The position numbers were made by a program, and so were the translations under genes. From Photorhabdus luminescens subsp. luminescens (GTDB taxonomy: Bacteria; Pseudomonadota; Gammaproteobacteria; Enterobacterales; Enterobacteriaceae): 64,000 nt of DNA. The stretch spans positions 62,001 to 126,000 of the forward strand of contig NZ_JXSK01000005.1 in the NCBI RefSeq assembly GCF_001083805.1. Reading direction: 5' to 3'. Shown in pieces: positions 37,697-47,328 of the stretch. How positions within the stretch are numbered: the first letter of the stretch is position 1; the number at the start of each line of letters is the position of its first letter. The notes under the pieces were generated by a model. The model saw only the letters and a program-made list of their open reading frames with translations. It had not been told where the DNA came from and made no database searches.

Positions 37697-38458
37697 TTAA
37701 TTACGTTTCTTTGCTATTTCATAAGGATATGAATTAAAGAGATAACCGTCGAAATAGGGATCATCAACATCAGATAATTCCAGTAAACGTAATTTCACAT
37801 TCTCCAAATGTTGCCACATGGCTTGTTTGGCTGCCGCCGGATCTTTTTTGATCATGGCGGATAAAATGATCTGATGATCATCCAGCCATTCTTTACGATA
37901 ATCTTTATCGGTAATTCGCGTGTGCAGTTTCTGCCACATGGGATTATTTTCCCGCCATGCCCAAGATTGTTTAAGCAGTTCAACTAACATACTGTTATGG
38001 GTGGCTTCCGCAATCGCCAGATGGAATTCTCTGTCACCGGATTCATCTTCGCCGGAGGCCAAATCTTCGGATTCTTTTTGTAGTGCTCGACGCATATTAG
38101 CAATGTTATTTGGCGTCACTTGCATGGCGGCAAATTCGGCAATATTACTTTCCAGTAATTGGCGAGCTTGTAATAGCTCAAAAGGTCCTGCTGCGTTAGC
38201 TGAGCAGGAAGAAGAAGTCGGCAGGTGAGGGCGGTTAATAATATAGATCCCGGAACCTTTGCGGACTTCAATTAGGTTTTCTAGTTCGAGCATAATTAAT
38301 GCTTCACGCACAACGGTTCTGGAAACTCTTAATAATTCAGCAAGTTCTCGTTCTGGAGGTAAGCGATCCCCAATACGATATTTTTGGTTGGCGATCATCT
38401 CTCTTAACGAGACGCCAACTTCTTGGTAAGGACGTTTTGGCTCAAATAAATGCTTCAT
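37697..38458 (-). CDS. GntR/FadR-family hexuronate repressor, UxuR/ExuR-like
   Basis: DNA-binding repressor predicted to release hexuronate genes when the inducer (fructuronate/glucuronate-type) binds. Seen: an N-terminal GntR winged helix YQEVGVSLREMI...GDRLPPERELAELLRVSRTVVREALIMLELENLIEVRKGSGIY, then an all-helical FCD effector domain with the metal/effector residues D-x-x-FH in DREFHLAIAEATHN and a later HxxL. The ATG at 38458 (MKHLFEPKRPYQEV) aligns with UxuR; the frame is open to 38545, overlapping the operator. 253 aa, normal family length. A TTGGT-CA-ACCAA operator at 38534 suggests autoregulation. Confidence 0.85.
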   Translation of the reverse strand: MKHLFEPKRPYQEVGVSLREMIANQKYRIGDRLPPERELAELLRVSRTVVREALIMLELENLIEVRKGSGIYIINRPHLPTSSSCSANAAGPFELLQARQLLESNIAEFAAMQVTPNNIANMRRALQKESEDLASGEDESGDREFHLAIAEATHNSMLVELLKQSWAWRENNPMWQKLHTRITDKDYRKEWLDDHQIILSAMIKKDPAAAKQAMWQHLENVKLRLLELSDVDDPYFDGYLFNSYPYEIAKKRN

Positions 38459-38533
38459 TGTGTCACTATTGTTGTAATGAATTGTTGTCATGAGTATCGA
38501 TGGTATTGTGTAGATAGTAGTCAAAAATAGAAA

Positions 38534-38545
38534 TTGGTCAACCAA
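38534..38545. promoter_or_regulatory. UxuR-type operator upstream of the regulator gene
   Basis: TTGGTCAACCAA: perfect 5-bp inverted repeat with a 2-bp centre. The same motif recurs at 39669 and 39819, and it matches the TTGGTNNACCAA core known for UxuR/ExuR-type repressors. Confidence 0.6.
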
Positions 38546-38559
38546 AAATGCCGGTTAAA

Positions 38560-38583
38560 GGCGAAGGCCATTGGGCCTTCACC
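38560..38583 (-). terminator. dctP terminator
   Basis: On the minus strand GGTGAAGGCC-CAAT-GGCCTTCGCC (one mismatched/wobble pair) followed by TTTAA. It lies between dctP and the repressor gene, so the two may be separately transcribed. Confidence 0.65.
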
Positions 38584-38588
38584 GATGA

Positions 38589-39569
38589 TTATCTGACTGC
38601 GCGGATGCGTTCTACCATACGGTAAAGCGTTGGGTCGCTTTTCTTAATGTCGTCGTACATCGGTTTGACCGCTTCTTCAAACGATTTTTTATCCACATCG
38701 ACGAACTGAACCCCAATTTTTTCTGCATTCTGGCGCTCTTTCTCCTCTGATTTTTCCCACAATTGCGTCATATATTGAGAGGAGTTAATGGCAGCATTGA
38801 TGAGAATTTTTTGTTGTTCTGATGACAGCTTATTTAGCGATTTAGTAGAAATAACCAGAACATCTGGCACCATCGTATGCTTATCCAGTGAGAAATATCT
38901 GGCAACTTCACTGTGACGGCTCAGGCTAAAAGAGGGAATATTATTCTCTGCGGCATCTACCACACCTTGTTGTAGAGCAGTATACAGTTCGCCATAAGCC
39001 AGCGGTGTTGGGTTACCGCCTAAGTTTTTCACCATCGAAATGGCTGTTGGGCTAGGCTGAACCCGAATTTTCATGCCTTTTAGATCCTCAGGCGTGCGGA
39101 TAGGTTTTTTGGCGTAGAAGCTGCGAGCGCCGGCTTCATAGTAGGTTATGCCAATAAAGCCACGGTTTTTGCTGGATGCCAGAATCTCTTTACCAATCTC
39201 GCCGTTTTTAATCTTTTCGTAATGGGCTTTATCGCGGAATAGATAAGGTAAGTTAAAAGCAGAATAAGCGGGCGAAAAAGCTTCCAGTTCTGCGGCGTTA
39301 GATTTAACTAAATCTAGCGCGCCATTTTGCATCAGTTCCATCGATTCCCGTTGGTTACCCAATTGTGCGTCTGGATAGATCCGAATACGAACATCGCCAT
39401 TCGTTTTTTGGCGAACTTCATCAGCAAACTGAGTCATGGCCTTGTGCACTGCATGGTCGCGGTTATGGTTATGGCTGAGTTTTAATGTGGTTACTGCCAT
39501 AACGTGTGACGCGCCTAAGGCAAATATCGCACCGATTACAGTAGATAAAATACGCTTAGCATTGCTCAT
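38589..39569 (-). CDS. TRAP transporter substrate-binding protein DctP, hexuronate type
   Basis: Periplasmic solute receptor of a TRAP transporter, 326 aa. Seen: a signal peptide (RILSTVIGAIFALGASHVMA, cleavage near residue 25), then the DctP fold with TLKLSHNHNRDHAVHKAM, the IYPDAQLGNQRESMELMQNG block, the carboxylate-binding Arg region GMKIRVQPSPTA and NLGGNPTPLAYGELYTALQQGVVDAAENN. GGAGAA precedes the ATG. It is divergent from dctQM, with three operator-like sites between. Gene context predicts glucuronate, fructuronate or galacturonate as ligand. In contrast, E. coli uses the MFS carrier ExuT for these sugars. Confidence 0.9.
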   Translation of the reverse strand: MSNAKRILSTVIGAIFALGASHVMAVTTLKLSHNHNRDHAVHKAMTQFADEVRQKTNGDVRIRIYPDAQLGNQRESMELMQNGALDLVKSNAAELEAFSPAYSAFNLPYLFRDKAHYEKIKNGEIGKEILASSKNRGFIGITYYEAGARSFYAKKPIRTPEDLKGMKIRVQPSPTAISMVKNLGGNPTPLAYGELYTALQQGVVDAAENNIPSFSLSRHSEVARYFSLDKHTMVPDVLVISTKSLNKLSSEQQKILINAAINSSQYMTQLWEKSEEKERQNAEKIGVQFVDVDKKSFEEAVKPMYDDIKKSDPTLYRMVERIRAVR

Positions 39570-39668
39570 TGTTCGTTCTCCAATTGTTGTAAATAGGTTA
39601 CGGGCACAACTGAACTGACGGTCAAACCATAAGCATCACTTCGGATTTCGTCAAAAAGTAAAAGTAAT

Positions 39669-39680
39669 TTGGTTGACCAA
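39669..39680. promoter_or_regulatory. UxuR-type operator, dctP side
   Basis: TTGGTTGACCAA, the perfect inverted-repeat form of the motif, 100 bp upstream of dctP. Confidence 0.6.
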
Positions 39681-39702
39681 TATCACAAAATAATCGGACC
39701 AA

Positions 39703-39714
39703 ATGGTGAACCAA
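39703..39714. promoter_or_regulatory. degenerate UxuR-type operator
   Basis: ATGGTGAACCAA keeps GGT-N2/3-ACCA symmetry with one mismatched end. It lies 22 bp from the perfect site at 39669, so the two could be bound cooperatively. Confidence 0.4.
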
Positions 39715-39818
39715 TCAGTTTGTGATCCCGCTCACTGGATGTTTTTTTGACCTGGATCTTATAATCCAAGCAACGTAAAGTTCCCTTTACTGATTTTGGT
39801 CTGAAAGTTTTCCGCTAT

Positions 39819-39830
39819 TTGGTTGACCAG
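39819..39830. promoter_or_regulatory. UxuR-type operator, dctQ side
   Basis: TTGGTTGACCAG, one mismatch from the perfect repeat, 38 bp before the dctQ GTG start. It could control the rightward operon dctQ-dctM-uxuB-uxaC-kdgK-eda. Confidence 0.55.
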
Positions 39831-39867
39831 ATAGGGCATCCGTTGAGGCCAATAAGGATAAAGCCCC

Positions 39868-40374
39868 GTGAAAAACCTTGTGTATTGCCTCAATAAGGGT
39901 TTGGCATTTTTTACCGTCAGCCTTTCCGTTTTTTTGGTGTTTTGCGTCACATGGCAGGTGGTTTCCCGTTATGTGTTTGGTACGCCGAGTACAGTAACGG
40001 ATGAACTCGCCCGTTATTTGTTTATGTGGGTTGCCATGATTGGCGCGGCATATACCACAGGTCAACATCGCCATTTAGCTATCGACCTGTTAACGATGAA
40101 ACTTAAGGGAATAGGCAAAAATAGTGTGAGTTTGGTTATCCAGGCCGCGATTGCGTTGTTTGCTTCGATCGTATTGGTGTATGGCGGATCGGTACTGGTG
40201 ATCTCAACCCTTGAAACCGGACAAATCACACCCGCGCTAGGGTTACAGATGGGATATGTCTATTTATGTCTGCCAATCAGCGGTGTTCTGATGATCTGTT
40301 ATGTGCTGGTAGACATTGTTGCTCTTATTCGGAACTTTTCAGCTAAAGACGTGGTTATTTCTGAAAATCATTAA
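39868..40374 (+). CDS. TRAP transporter small permease DctQ
   Basis: Four-helix membrane subunit of the TRAP transporter, 168 aa. Seen: four hydrophobic segments (about residues 15-35, 50-70, 90-112 and 130-152) and the family signature VTDELARYLFMWVAMIGAAYTTGQHRHLAIDLL around residues 40-70. The start is GTG at 39868 with AAGGA eleven bases upstream. First gene of a six-gene rightward operon, 27 bp before dctM. It works with DctP and DctM to drive sodium-coupled uptake. Confidence 0.88.
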   Translation: MKNLVYCLNKGLAFFTVSLSVFLVFCVTWQVVSRYVFGTPSTVTDELARYLFMWVAMIGAAYTTGQHRHLAIDLLTMKLKGIGKNSVSLVIQAAIALFASIVLVYGGSVLVISTLETGQITPALGLQMGYVYLCLPISGVLMICYVLVDIVALIRNFSAKDVVISENH

Positions 40375-40401
40375 AGTCACCAGTCAGAAGAGGATGGGCT
40401 T

Positions 40402-41715
40402 ATGGATTGGCAAGTGGTTTTAGCGTTGTTCGGTAGTTTTGCCGTGCTGTTGGCATTGGGGGTGCCAGTATCTTTTGCGATTGGTTTGTCATCATTACTG
40501 GCAATTACGATGACTTTGCCAATGAAAGCGGCGATTACCGTGGTTGCTCAACGTATGGCAGCCGGCGTTGATAACTTCTCTTTACTCGCTATTCCGTTCT
40601 TTATTCTGGCGGGAAATATTATGAATCAAGGGGGAATCGCAGCCCGTCTAATTAATCTGGCGAAAGTCATGGGTGGCCGTTTGCCCGGTTCTTTGGTGCA
40701 CGTCAATATTATGGCAAATATGTTTTTCGGTGCGATTTCTGGCTCAGCGGTGGCATCGGCTGCGGCGGTCGGCGGAACGATGGCGCCAATGCAGAAAAAA
40801 GAGGGTTATGAGCCGGAATATTCTGCGGCGGTAAACATTGCTTCCTGCCCCGCCGGTTTGTTGATCCCGCCAAGTAACACCTTGATTGTTTACTCACTGG
40901 TTTCTGGCGGCACATCAATTGCCGCGCTGTTTTTGGCGGGTTATATTCCCGGCATTTTGATGGGCGTATCCTTGATGATGGTGGCGGCAATCATTGCTAA
41001 ACGCCGTGGTTATCCGGTATCACCTAAGCCGACATGGAGTGAGTTTTTCACCACATTGATTCGCGCATTGCCTTCTCTGATGCTGGTTGTGGTTATTATG
41101 GGAGGGATCATTGCCGGTATTTTTACTGCCACAGAAGCTTCGGCGGTTGCCGTGTTGTACAGCTTTGTCTTGGCAGTGCTGATTTATCGTGAAGTCAGTA
41201 TTGCCAAACTACCAAAAATCATTCTCGATTCTGCGGTGACCACTTCCATTGTTTTGCTGCTGGTTGGTGCGTCAATGGGTATGTCTTGGGCAATGGCGAA
41301 TGCGGATCTGCCTTATTTGATCGCTGATGCGCTAATGGCGGTTTCTGAAAACCCATTGGTTGTTCTGCTGGTCATTAATCTCATTCTGTTGTTGGTCGGG
41401 ACTTTTATGGATATGACCCCCGCGATTCTCATTTTTACGCCGATTTTCCTGCCAGTAGCGCAGAATATGGGCGTTGACCCTGTCCACTTCGGCATCATTA
41501 TGACCTTCAACCTGGCTATTGGTATTTGTACACCGCCGGTAGGGAGTGCGCTGTTTGTTGGCTGTTCTATCGGTGAAGTCAGCATTAATAAGGTATTGAA
41601 ACCTTTGGCGCCTATGTATTGCGCTTTGGTTATCGCGTTGATGTTGGTGACCTTTATACCGCAACTGAGCTTGTGGTTGCCTCAGATGTTACTGAACTAC
41701 TCATCATTCAGGTAA
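40402..41715 (+). CDS. TRAP transporter large permease DctM
   Basis: Transport subunit of the TRAP system, 437 aa with roughly twelve hydrophobic segments. Seen: the signature ALGVPVSFAIGLSSL near the start, SLLAIPFFILAGNIMNQGGIA, the conserved GAISGSAVASAAAVGGTMAPMQKKEGY and SCPAGLLIPPSNTLIVYS, and the C-terminal FNLAIGICTPPVGSALFVG. These are the standard DctM landmarks, including the sodium-site GGT/PPS-type loops. It sits between dctQ and uxuB, 27 bp on each side, consistent with one operon under the UxuR-like repressor. Confidence 0.92.
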   Translation: MDWQVVLALFGSFAVLLALGVPVSFAIGLSSLLAITMTLPMKAAITVVAQRMAAGVDNFSLLAIPFFILAGNIMNQGGIAARLINLAKVMGGRLPGSLVHVNIMANMFFGAISGSAVASAAAVGGTMAPMQKKEGYEPEYSAAVNIASCPAGLLIPPSNTLIVYSLVSGGTSIAALFLAGYIPGILMGVSLMMVAAIIAKRRGYPVSPKPTWSEFFTTLIRALPSLMLVVVIMGGIIAGIFTATEASAVAVLYSFVLAVLIYREVSIAKLPKIILDSAVTTSIVLLLVGASMGMSWAMANADLPYLIADALMAVSENPLVVLLVINLILLLVGTFMDMTPAILIFTPIFLPVAQNMGVDPVHFGIIMTFNLAIGICTPPVGSALFVGCSIGEVSINKVLKPLAPMYCALVIALMLVTFIPQLSLWLPQMLLNYSSFR

Positions 41716-41742
41716 TCCGCGTCATTAAACAGGAATTGTTCT

Positions 41743-43200
41743 ATGATCTGTAATATAGCCAACAGCAAAATCAATCCTGCTATTTCTCTGCCTTCTTATG
41801 ATCGTCGAAAATTGGTTACCCGTATTGTTCATCTGGGATGCGGCGCTTTTCACCGGGCGCACCAGGCGGTTTTTACTCACCATATGTTGGAAAAAACAGG
41901 CAGTGACTGGGGAATTTGTGAAGTCAGTTTGTTTTCTGGTCATAAGCTGATTCAACAACTTAAGGAGCAGGATTGCTTGTGTACCATTGCGGAGAAAGGG
42001 GCAGAGAAAACGGAGCTAAAAATTATCGGCGCTATGATTGATGCCTTGCACCCTGAATTTGTCGGTCAGCAAATTATTCTGGAAACCATAGCCCAGCCGC
42101 AAGTGGCGATTATTTCTCTGACGATTACCGAAAAAGGGTATTGCATCGATGCAGCCAGCGGCAAGCTGGATGTGAATAATGCGTTAATTCAACGGGATTT
42201 AGCTAACCCAACCGAACCAACATCCGCTATTGGTTACATTGTCGAAACGCTTCGCCTGCGTTATGAACGTAACTTGCCGCCATTGACGGTGATGTCCTGC
42301 GATAATGTCAGAGAAAATGGCAAAGTTGCTCGTGAAGCGGTGGTGGGTTTTGCCCGTTTACGTAATGAAAAACTGGCGCAATGGATTGAACGGAATGTGA
42401 CTTTCCCATGCACAATGGTTGACCGTATTGTGCCTGCGGCCACGCCAGAATCGCTGGCGGAGACAGCCGAGCTGTTAGGTGTGTACGATCCCTGTGCAAT
42501 CACCTGTGAACCTTTCCGTCAGTGGGTGATTGAGGATAACTTTGCCAATGGCCGCCCAAACTGGGATGTGGCAGGGGCGCAGTTCGTTAAAGATGTGATG
42601 CCTTTTGAGACTATGAAATTGCGGATGTTAAACGGCAGTCACTCATTTTTAGCCTATCTGGGCTATTTGGCGGGATATGCGCATATTGCTGACACAATGG
42701 CGAATCCCGATTATCGGCAAGCGGCCTTGAATCTGATGCTGAAAGAACAAGCGCCAACCTTGACGATGCCGACAGGAACCGATCTTTTCCAGTATGCTCA
42801 TCTGTTGATTGAACGTTTTAGTAACCCCAACCTTAAGCATCAAACTTGGCAGATAGCAATGGATGGCAGCCAGAAACTGCCACAACGTATGTTTGATTCT
42901 GTCACTTATCATTTGGCAAACGGCAGCGATTATCGCCATTTAGCCTTGGGTATTGCCGGGTGGATGCGTTATGTCAGCGGTAAAGATGAACAAGGCAAAT
43001 TAATTGATGTGCGTGATCCGCTCGTTGAGCAATTTAAATCTATTTACCAGCAATATGGGTTATCTGTTGATGTAGTGCCTGCACTGTTGGCGATTTTCGG
43101 CAACCCATTATTATCTAATTCGCATCTTGTCCGGGCAGTTACCGAAGCTTATCAATTATTATTGGAACGCGGCGCCCGTCATGCTGTGGCGACACTTTGA
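41743..43200 (+). CDS. uxuB: fructuronate reductase (D-mannonate oxidoreductase)
   Basis: NADH-dependent reduction of D-fructuronate to D-mannonate. Seen: 485 aa (E. coli UxuB 486) of the long-chain mannitol dehydrogenase family. The N-terminal Rossmann entry [22 protein letters not shown], the [20 protein letters not shown] block, [15 protein letters not shown], and the catalytic Lys/Asn/His region [22 protein letters not shown] are all present. It is the first catabolic enzyme of the rightward operon; a gap of 22 bp to uxaC follows. Cytosolic. Confidence 0.95.
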   Translation: MICNIANSKINPAISLPSYDRRKLVTRIVHLGCGAFHRAHQAVFTHHMLEKTGSDWGICEVSLFSGHKLIQQLKEQDCLCTIAEKGAEKTELKIIGAMIDALHPEFVGQQIILETIAQPQVAIISLTITEKGYCIDAASGKLDVNNALIQRDLANPTEPTSAIGYIVETLRLRYERNLPPLTVMSCDNVRENGKVAREAVVGFARLRNEKLAQWIERNVTFPCTMVDRIVPAATPESLAETAELLGVYDPCAITCEPFRQWVIEDNFANGRPNWDVAGAQFVKDVMPFETMKLRMLNGSHSFLAYLGYLAGYAHIADTMANPDYRQAALNLMLKEQAPTLTMPTGTDLFQYAHLLIERFSNPNLKHQTWQIAMDGSQKLPQRMFDSVTYHLANGSDYRHLALGIAGWMRYVSGKDEQGKLIDVRDPLVEQFKSIYQQYGLSVDVVPALLAIFGNPLLSNSHLVRAVTEAYQLLLERGARHAVATL

Positions 43201-43222
43201 TTTGGCTGACAGGAACAAAGAT

Positions 43223-44647
43223 ATGAAAAATTTTATGTGCGAAGATTTTCTTCTAAACAGTGAAACTGCTCGTCAGCTATATCATGAGCATGCCGCAGAT
43301 ATGCCGATTTATGATTATCACTGTCATCTTAATCCGCGAGAAATTGCTGAAAATCGCCGGTTTGATAATCTTGGTCAGATTTGGTTAGCAGGGGATCATT
43401 ATAAATGGCGGGCTATGCGCTGTGCGGGTATTGATGAATCGTTGATTACCGGTAAGCAAGCCTGTGATTATGAAAAATATCAGGCATGGGCAAAAACAGT
43501 ACCGTTAACATTAGGCAATCCGCTTTATCACTGGACACATCTAGAATTACGTCGTCCATTTGGCATTACCGGGAAATTGTTCGGGCCGCAAACCGCTGAT
43601 GAAATCTGGCATCAATGCAACGAAAAACTGGCAACCCCGGAGTTTTCAGCTAGGGGCATTATGCAGCAAATGAATGTGCGTATGGTTGGAACTACGGATG
43701 ATCCGGTGGATTCTCTGCAATATCACCGCCAAATCGCGACAGATGAGAGTTTCGATATCGAAATATTGCCAAGCTGGCGTCCTGATCGGGTGTTTAAAAT
43801 TGAGCTGGTGGGTTTCGTTGACTATATCAAACAGCTTGAAGCCGTGGCTGATGTATCGATCGCTGCTTTTGCTGATGTGTTGAACGCGTTGGAGCGTCGC
43901 CTTGAGCATTTTGCTGCTCATGGCTGCCGGGTTGCTGATCACGGTATAGAAAATCTGCGCTATGCTCCCATTCCTAATGAAGCGGTATTAGATAGCATCC
44001 TGCAAAAACGGCGGGCAGGCGGCACTCTCTCTGATCTTGAAATTGCGCAGTACACCACGGCGATTTTGGTATGGCTTGGCCGACAATATGCCGCTCGTGG
44101 TTGGGTAATGCAAATGCATATCGGCGCTATTCGCAACAATAATACTCGTATGTTCCGCTTACTTGGCGCGGATAGCGGTTTTGATTCCATTGGTGATAAC
44201 AATATCGCTTGGCCGTTATCTCGCTTGCTGGACAGTATGGATGTGACGAATGAGTTGCCGAAAACGATTCTTTACTGCCTGAATCCTCGAGATAACGAAG
44301 TGATTGCAACGATGGCCGGTAACTTTCACGGTGGGGGTATCGCCGGTAAAGTGCAGTTTGGTTCGGGCTGGTGGTTCAATGATCAGAAAGATGGCATGTT
44401 GCGTCAGCTTGAACAACTTTCCCAACTTGGGCTGCTGAGTCAATTTGTGGGTATGTTGACCGATTCTCGTAGCTTCCTTTCATACACGCGGCATGAATAT
44501 TTTCGTCGCATTCTGTGTAATTTGTTAGGGAAATGGGCAGAACAAGGCGAAATTCCTAACAACAAAGCCATGTTAGGGCAGATGGTTGAAGATATTTGCT
44601 TTAATAACGCCCGCCGTTATTTTGCCTTGCCGGGAGAAAATCTATGA
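43223..44647 (+). CDS. uxaC: glucuronate/galacturonate isomerase
   Basis: Interconverts D-glucuronate and D-fructuronate (also galacturonate and tagaturonate). Seen: 474 aa, amidohydrolase-like fold, with [21 protein letters not shown] carrying the metal-type Hx[27 protein letters not shown], and [21 protein letters not shown]. The ATG at 43223 with AGGAA twelve bases upstream and the family start [14 protein letters not shown] are preferred over an earlier in-frame ATG inside uxuB. Its stop overlaps the kdgK start (ATGA). It is the entry enzyme for glucuronate in this operon. uxaA and uxaB for the galacturonate branch are not in this window. Confidence 0.95.
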   Translation: MKNFMCEDFLLNSETARQLYHEHAADMPIYDYHCHLNPREIAENRRFDNLGQIWLAGDHYKWRAMRCAGIDESLITGKQACDYEKYQAWAKTVPLTLGNPLYHWTHLELRRPFGITGKLFGPQTADEIWHQCNEKLATPEFSARGIMQQMNVRMVGTTDDPVDSLQYHRQIATDESFDIEILPSWRPDRVFKIELVGFVDYIKQLEAVADVSIAAFADVLNALERRLEHFAAHGCRVADHGIENLRYAPIPNEAVLDSILQKRRAGGTLSDLEIAQYTTAILVWLGRQYAARGWVMQMHIGAIRNNNTRMFRLLGADSGFDSIGDNNIAWPLSRLLDSMDVTNELPKTILYCLNPRDNEVIATMAGNFHGGGIAGKVQFGSGWWFNDQKDGMLRQLEQLSQLGLLSQFVGMLTDSRSFLSYTRHEYFRRILCNLLGKWAEQGEIPNNKAMLGQMVEDICFNNARRYFALPGENL

Positions 44648-45588
44648 AGCAGATTGCATTCCTTGGTGAATGTATGATTGAACTTAATGGCGCCCCTTTT
44701 GCTACCATGCATCAGACTTTTGGTGGTGATGCTCTGAACAGTGCGGTTTATTTAGCACGAGCAAGCCAACAAAAGATTGCCGTTCATTTTGTGACTGCGT
44801 TAGGCATGGATTCCCTTAGTGAAGGAATGATTAGATGTTGGCAAAACGAGGGTATTCATACCCATCTGGTTTTGCGTGATCCGGCTCATCAACCGGGATT
44901 GTATTTGATTCAACTTGATAAACAGGGAGAACGCACCTTTCTGTACTGGCGTAATGATTCCGCTGCCCGTTATATGGTGCGCCATCCTGATTTCTCTTCG
45001 GTTATGCAAGCATTACAGCAGATGGATGCCGTTTATCTCAGTGGCATCAGCTTGGCTATCTTGCCTGCCGACGATCGTGAAAAGTTACTAAACTTGCTGG
45101 CTGAACTGGCGGCGCAAGGAAAAACCATCGTTTTCGACAGTAATTATCGTCCGGCATTATGGGAAAGTGTGGAGGAAACCCGAGTTTGTTATCAGAAGTT
45201 ACTCGCCTTTACCTCATTGGCGTTGGTGACAGATGACGATGAATGTAAGCTGTGGGGCGATAAATCGGTTACCACAACCATGATTCGCCTTAAACAAGCA
45301 GGAGTTAAAGAAGCCATTATTAAAGCAGGGGCTGCCGGTTGCTATTATCAGCATTTGGAACAGGACACTCCGATTGAGCTGATCTCAACGGCGCCGGTTG
45401 TTAACGTGGCCGATACCACGGCGGCGGGAGACGCCTTTAATGCTGGGTTTCTGGCAGGATTTCTGACGGATTGCCCGATACGGCAAGCGGCAATTATGGG
45501 GCATCGTCTTGCTGGTAGCGTTATTCAGCATAAAGGGGCGATTATTCCAATTAGTGCCACTAAAGTAGTGACTGATGGTTTCTTTTAA
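44644..45588 (+). CDS. kdgK: 2-keto-3-deoxygluconate kinase
   Basis: PfkB/ribokinase-family sugar kinase phosphorylating KDG to KDPG with ATP. Seen: 314 aa with the start [11 protein letters not shown], the substrate-site [15 protein letters not shown], and the ATP/anion-hole signature [18 protein letters not shown] near residue 258 with its catalytic Asp. The ATG overlaps the uxaC stop by four bases, so translation is coupled. KDG arises from the UxuA product, encoded 7 kb away on the other strand. Confidence 0.94.
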   Translation: MKQIAFLGECMIELNGAPFATMHQTFGGDALNSAVYLARASQQKIAVHFVTALGMDSLSEGMIRCWQNEGIHTHLVLRDPAHQPGLYLIQLDKQGERTFLYWRNDSAARYMVRHPDFSSVMQALQQMDAVYLSGISLAILPADDREKLLNLLAELAAQGKTIVFDSNYRPALWESVEETRVCYQKLLAFTSLALVTDDDECKLWGDKSVTTTMIRLKQAGVKEAIIKAGAAGCYYQHLEQDTPIELISTAPVVNVADTTAAGDAFNAGFLAGFLTDCPIRQAAIMGHRLAGSVIQHKGAIIPISATKVVTDGFF

Positions 45589-45605
45589 CAGCAGAGGAAA
45601 AATCG

Positions 45606-46235
45606 ATGAGACAGATGATTGAACAGTTACGCCAGTTAAAAATTGTACCTGTGATTGCTGTTGAGCGTGCGGAAGATATTATTCCGTTAGGTAAGGCATT
45701 GGCTGACAATGGCTTGCCGGTAGCGGAAATTACTTTCCGTTCTGCGGCAGCGGCGGAAGCTATTCGTCTGTTGAGAGAGGCTCAGCCGAATATGCTGATT
45801 GGCGCGGGAACCGTCCTGAATCGTGAACAGGTGGTTGCTGCAAAACAGGCTGGCGCTGATTTTATGGTTTCTCCGGGTTTTAATCCAAATACGGTCAAAG
45901 CCTGTCAGCAATTGAATATTCCTATTATTCCGGGTGTGAATAATCCAAGTGCGATTGAAGGCGCAATGGAGTTGGGGTTAAAACTGCTGAAATTCTTTCC
46001 GGCAGAACCTTCCGGCGGTTTGCCAATGATTAAAGCGATATTAGCGCCTTATACTGAACTGCAAATTATGCCGACTGGGGGTATTGGACCAAACAATATC
46101 CGTGATTATCTTGCTGTACCGCGTATTGTGGCATGTGGTGGTTCATGGATGGTTAGTCAAGCGCTGGTGGATAATCGAAATTGGCAGGAAATTGGTCGCT
46201 TGACTCGTGAAGCGGTGGAGTTGGTTAAATGGTGA
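45606..46235 (+). CDS. eda: KDPG aldolase (2-keto-3-deoxy-6-phosphogluconate / KHG aldolase)
   Basis: Class I aldolase splitting KDPG into pyruvate and glyceraldehyde-3-phosphate, the last step of the hexuronate route. Seen: 209 aa, a TIM barrel with VIAVERAEDIIPLGKALADNG and EITFRS carrying the catalytic Glu, GAGTVLN, GADFMVSPGFN, and the Schiff-base Lys in LKLLKFFPAEPSGG. It lies 17 bp after kdgK and ends the operon. In E. coli eda is linked to edd and zwf; edd is not present here, supporting dedicated use in hexuronate breakdown at this locus. Confidence 0.95.
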   Translation: MRQMIEQLRQLKIVPVIAVERAEDIIPLGKALADNGLPVAEITFRSAAAAEAIRLLREAQPNMLIGAGTVLNREQVVAAKQAGADFMVSPGFNPNTVKACQQLNIPIIPGVNNPSAIEGAMELGLKLLKFFPAEPSGGLPMIKAILAPYTELQIMPTGGIGPNNIRDYLAVPRIVACGGSWMVSQALVDNRNWQEIGRLTREAVELVKW

Positions 46236-46288
46236 TATTTGAACTTCTAATGACCTGTTATTTAATTATCTGGTAAGCGCTTAAGCGG

Positions 46289-46777
46289 TTAGTTCTGTTT
46301 GCCTAATGGAAGCATCAGCGTGTATGGCTCCAACGGTGACTGGGCGAAGCCAAGACGCGTATAGAACGTTCGAGCGCTTTCATCAAGTGCGTGGACGATT
46401 ATAGCTGAAATGCCCACCTGTTCTGCCGTGCTGGCGACACGCTTCCAAGCATCTTGGAGAAGCAATGCCCCGAGCTTCTTCCCCTGATATTCCACATCGA
46501 CAGCCAGACGGCCGAGAAGCACTACAGGGATAGGATCTGGCATATTGCGTTTAAGCGATGGTGTAGATTCAATATGATTAATTGAACCGGCGCTTAGACA
46601 ATAATAACCGATAACGTCTTTTGTGCCTTCCTTGCAAATAACAAATGTGCGGCTCGCGCCGAGTTTATTATTTTTTAAAGCCCGGCGTGAAAGCCATTCG
46701 TTTAATGTTTCATGCTGGCAATAAAAATCATTTATATTATGTTCAGCCGTTAATATTTCAGGTGTGCTTATTCCCAC
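46289..46777 (-). CDS. GNAT-family toxin, TacT-like
   Basis: Acetyltransferase of 162 aa resembling TacT/AtaT toxins, which block translation by acetylating aminoacyl-tRNA. Seen: the N-terminal FYCQHETLNEWLSRRALKNN typical of this toxin family, the acetyl-CoA loop YQGKKLGALLLQDA (Q-x-x-G-x-G/A form), an HALDESARTFYTRLGF segment with the catalytic-type Tyr, and the C-terminal PLEPYTLMLPL. It overlaps the upstream DUF1778 antitoxin gene by 10 bp, the usual arrangement. It is intact. It lies between eda and an ERIC, so probably gained as a module. Confidence 0.88.
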   Translation of the reverse strand: MGISTPEILTAEHNINDFYCQHETLNEWLSRRALKNNKLGASRTFVICKEGTKDVIGYYCLSAGSINHIESTPSLKRNMPDPIPVVLLGRLAVDVEYQGKKLGALLLQDAWKRVASTAEQVGISAIIVHALDESARTFYTRLGFAQSPLEPYTLMLPLGKQN

Positions 46778-47040
46778 GGAGCTTTATATCCCATCAGTTT
46801 TTTAAAACCTTCATTATCAGAAAGCGGTTGCTCCAGCATCTGCATGAACACATGGTATTTTTCGTCGTTAACGAAAAAGTGGCGCTGATCGAGTATGGCA
46901 TCTTCGGCTGCGCGGCAGGCTGCATCCAAGATGAAATCAGTTCGGGTTTTTGAGAGCAGGTTTGCTGCATGGTCAATAAGCTCCCGCTGGAAAGCTTTCG
47001 CCCGGATGTTGATCGGGGTTTCTTTAGGTTGTGTTCTCAT
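46768..47040 (-). CDS. DUF1778 ribbon-helix-helix antitoxin, TacA-like
   Basis: 90-aa antitoxin with an N-terminal ribbon-helix-helix DNA-binding part (TPINIRAKAFQRELIDHAANLLSKTRTDFILDAA, residues about 8-42) and a C-terminal toxin-neutralising tail (FFVNDEKYHVFMQMLEQPLSDNEGFKKLM). It should autoregulate the pair and bind the GNAT toxin. AGGTGA precedes the ATG. It is first in the two-gene unit, overlapping the toxin start. Residues and length fit TacA-type antitoxins; exact substrate tRNA of the toxin is unknown. Confidence 0.87.
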   Translation of the reverse strand: MRTQPKETPINIRAKAFQRELIDHAANLLSKTRTDFILDAACRAAEDAILDQRHFFVNDEKYHVFMQMLEQPLSDNEGFKKLMGYKAPWE

Positions 47041-47163
47041 AAATCACCTGTGTAGCAAATTGGTAGACAGTCATTATAGCAGTTGTATAATTAATAGATA
47101 TACATTTGGCGTCTCCATTTGAAATCTTATGAAACGTAAGCATGCTGGGTTACCCAAAATATA

Positions 47164-47289
47164 TATACCCGTCATCTTTCAAGTTGCCTCTTTGTTGACT
47201 GCACTCGCTCACCCCGGTCACATAGTTATCTATGCTCCCGGGATTCACTCCCTTGCCGTCGCGATGCATCTTGAAATCCATTGGGTATA
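47164..47289 (-). repeat. ERIC element between the TA module and the editing protein
   Basis: 126 bp with TATACCC/GGGTATA ends and the CACCCCGGTCACATAG...CTATGCTCCCGGGATTC core. It is one base shorter than the 127-bp copies (GGG for GGGG). Confidence 0.92.
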
Positions 47290-47328
47290 TAAGATAAAAA
47301 TAATATAGAAATAAATAAAATCAAGGCT

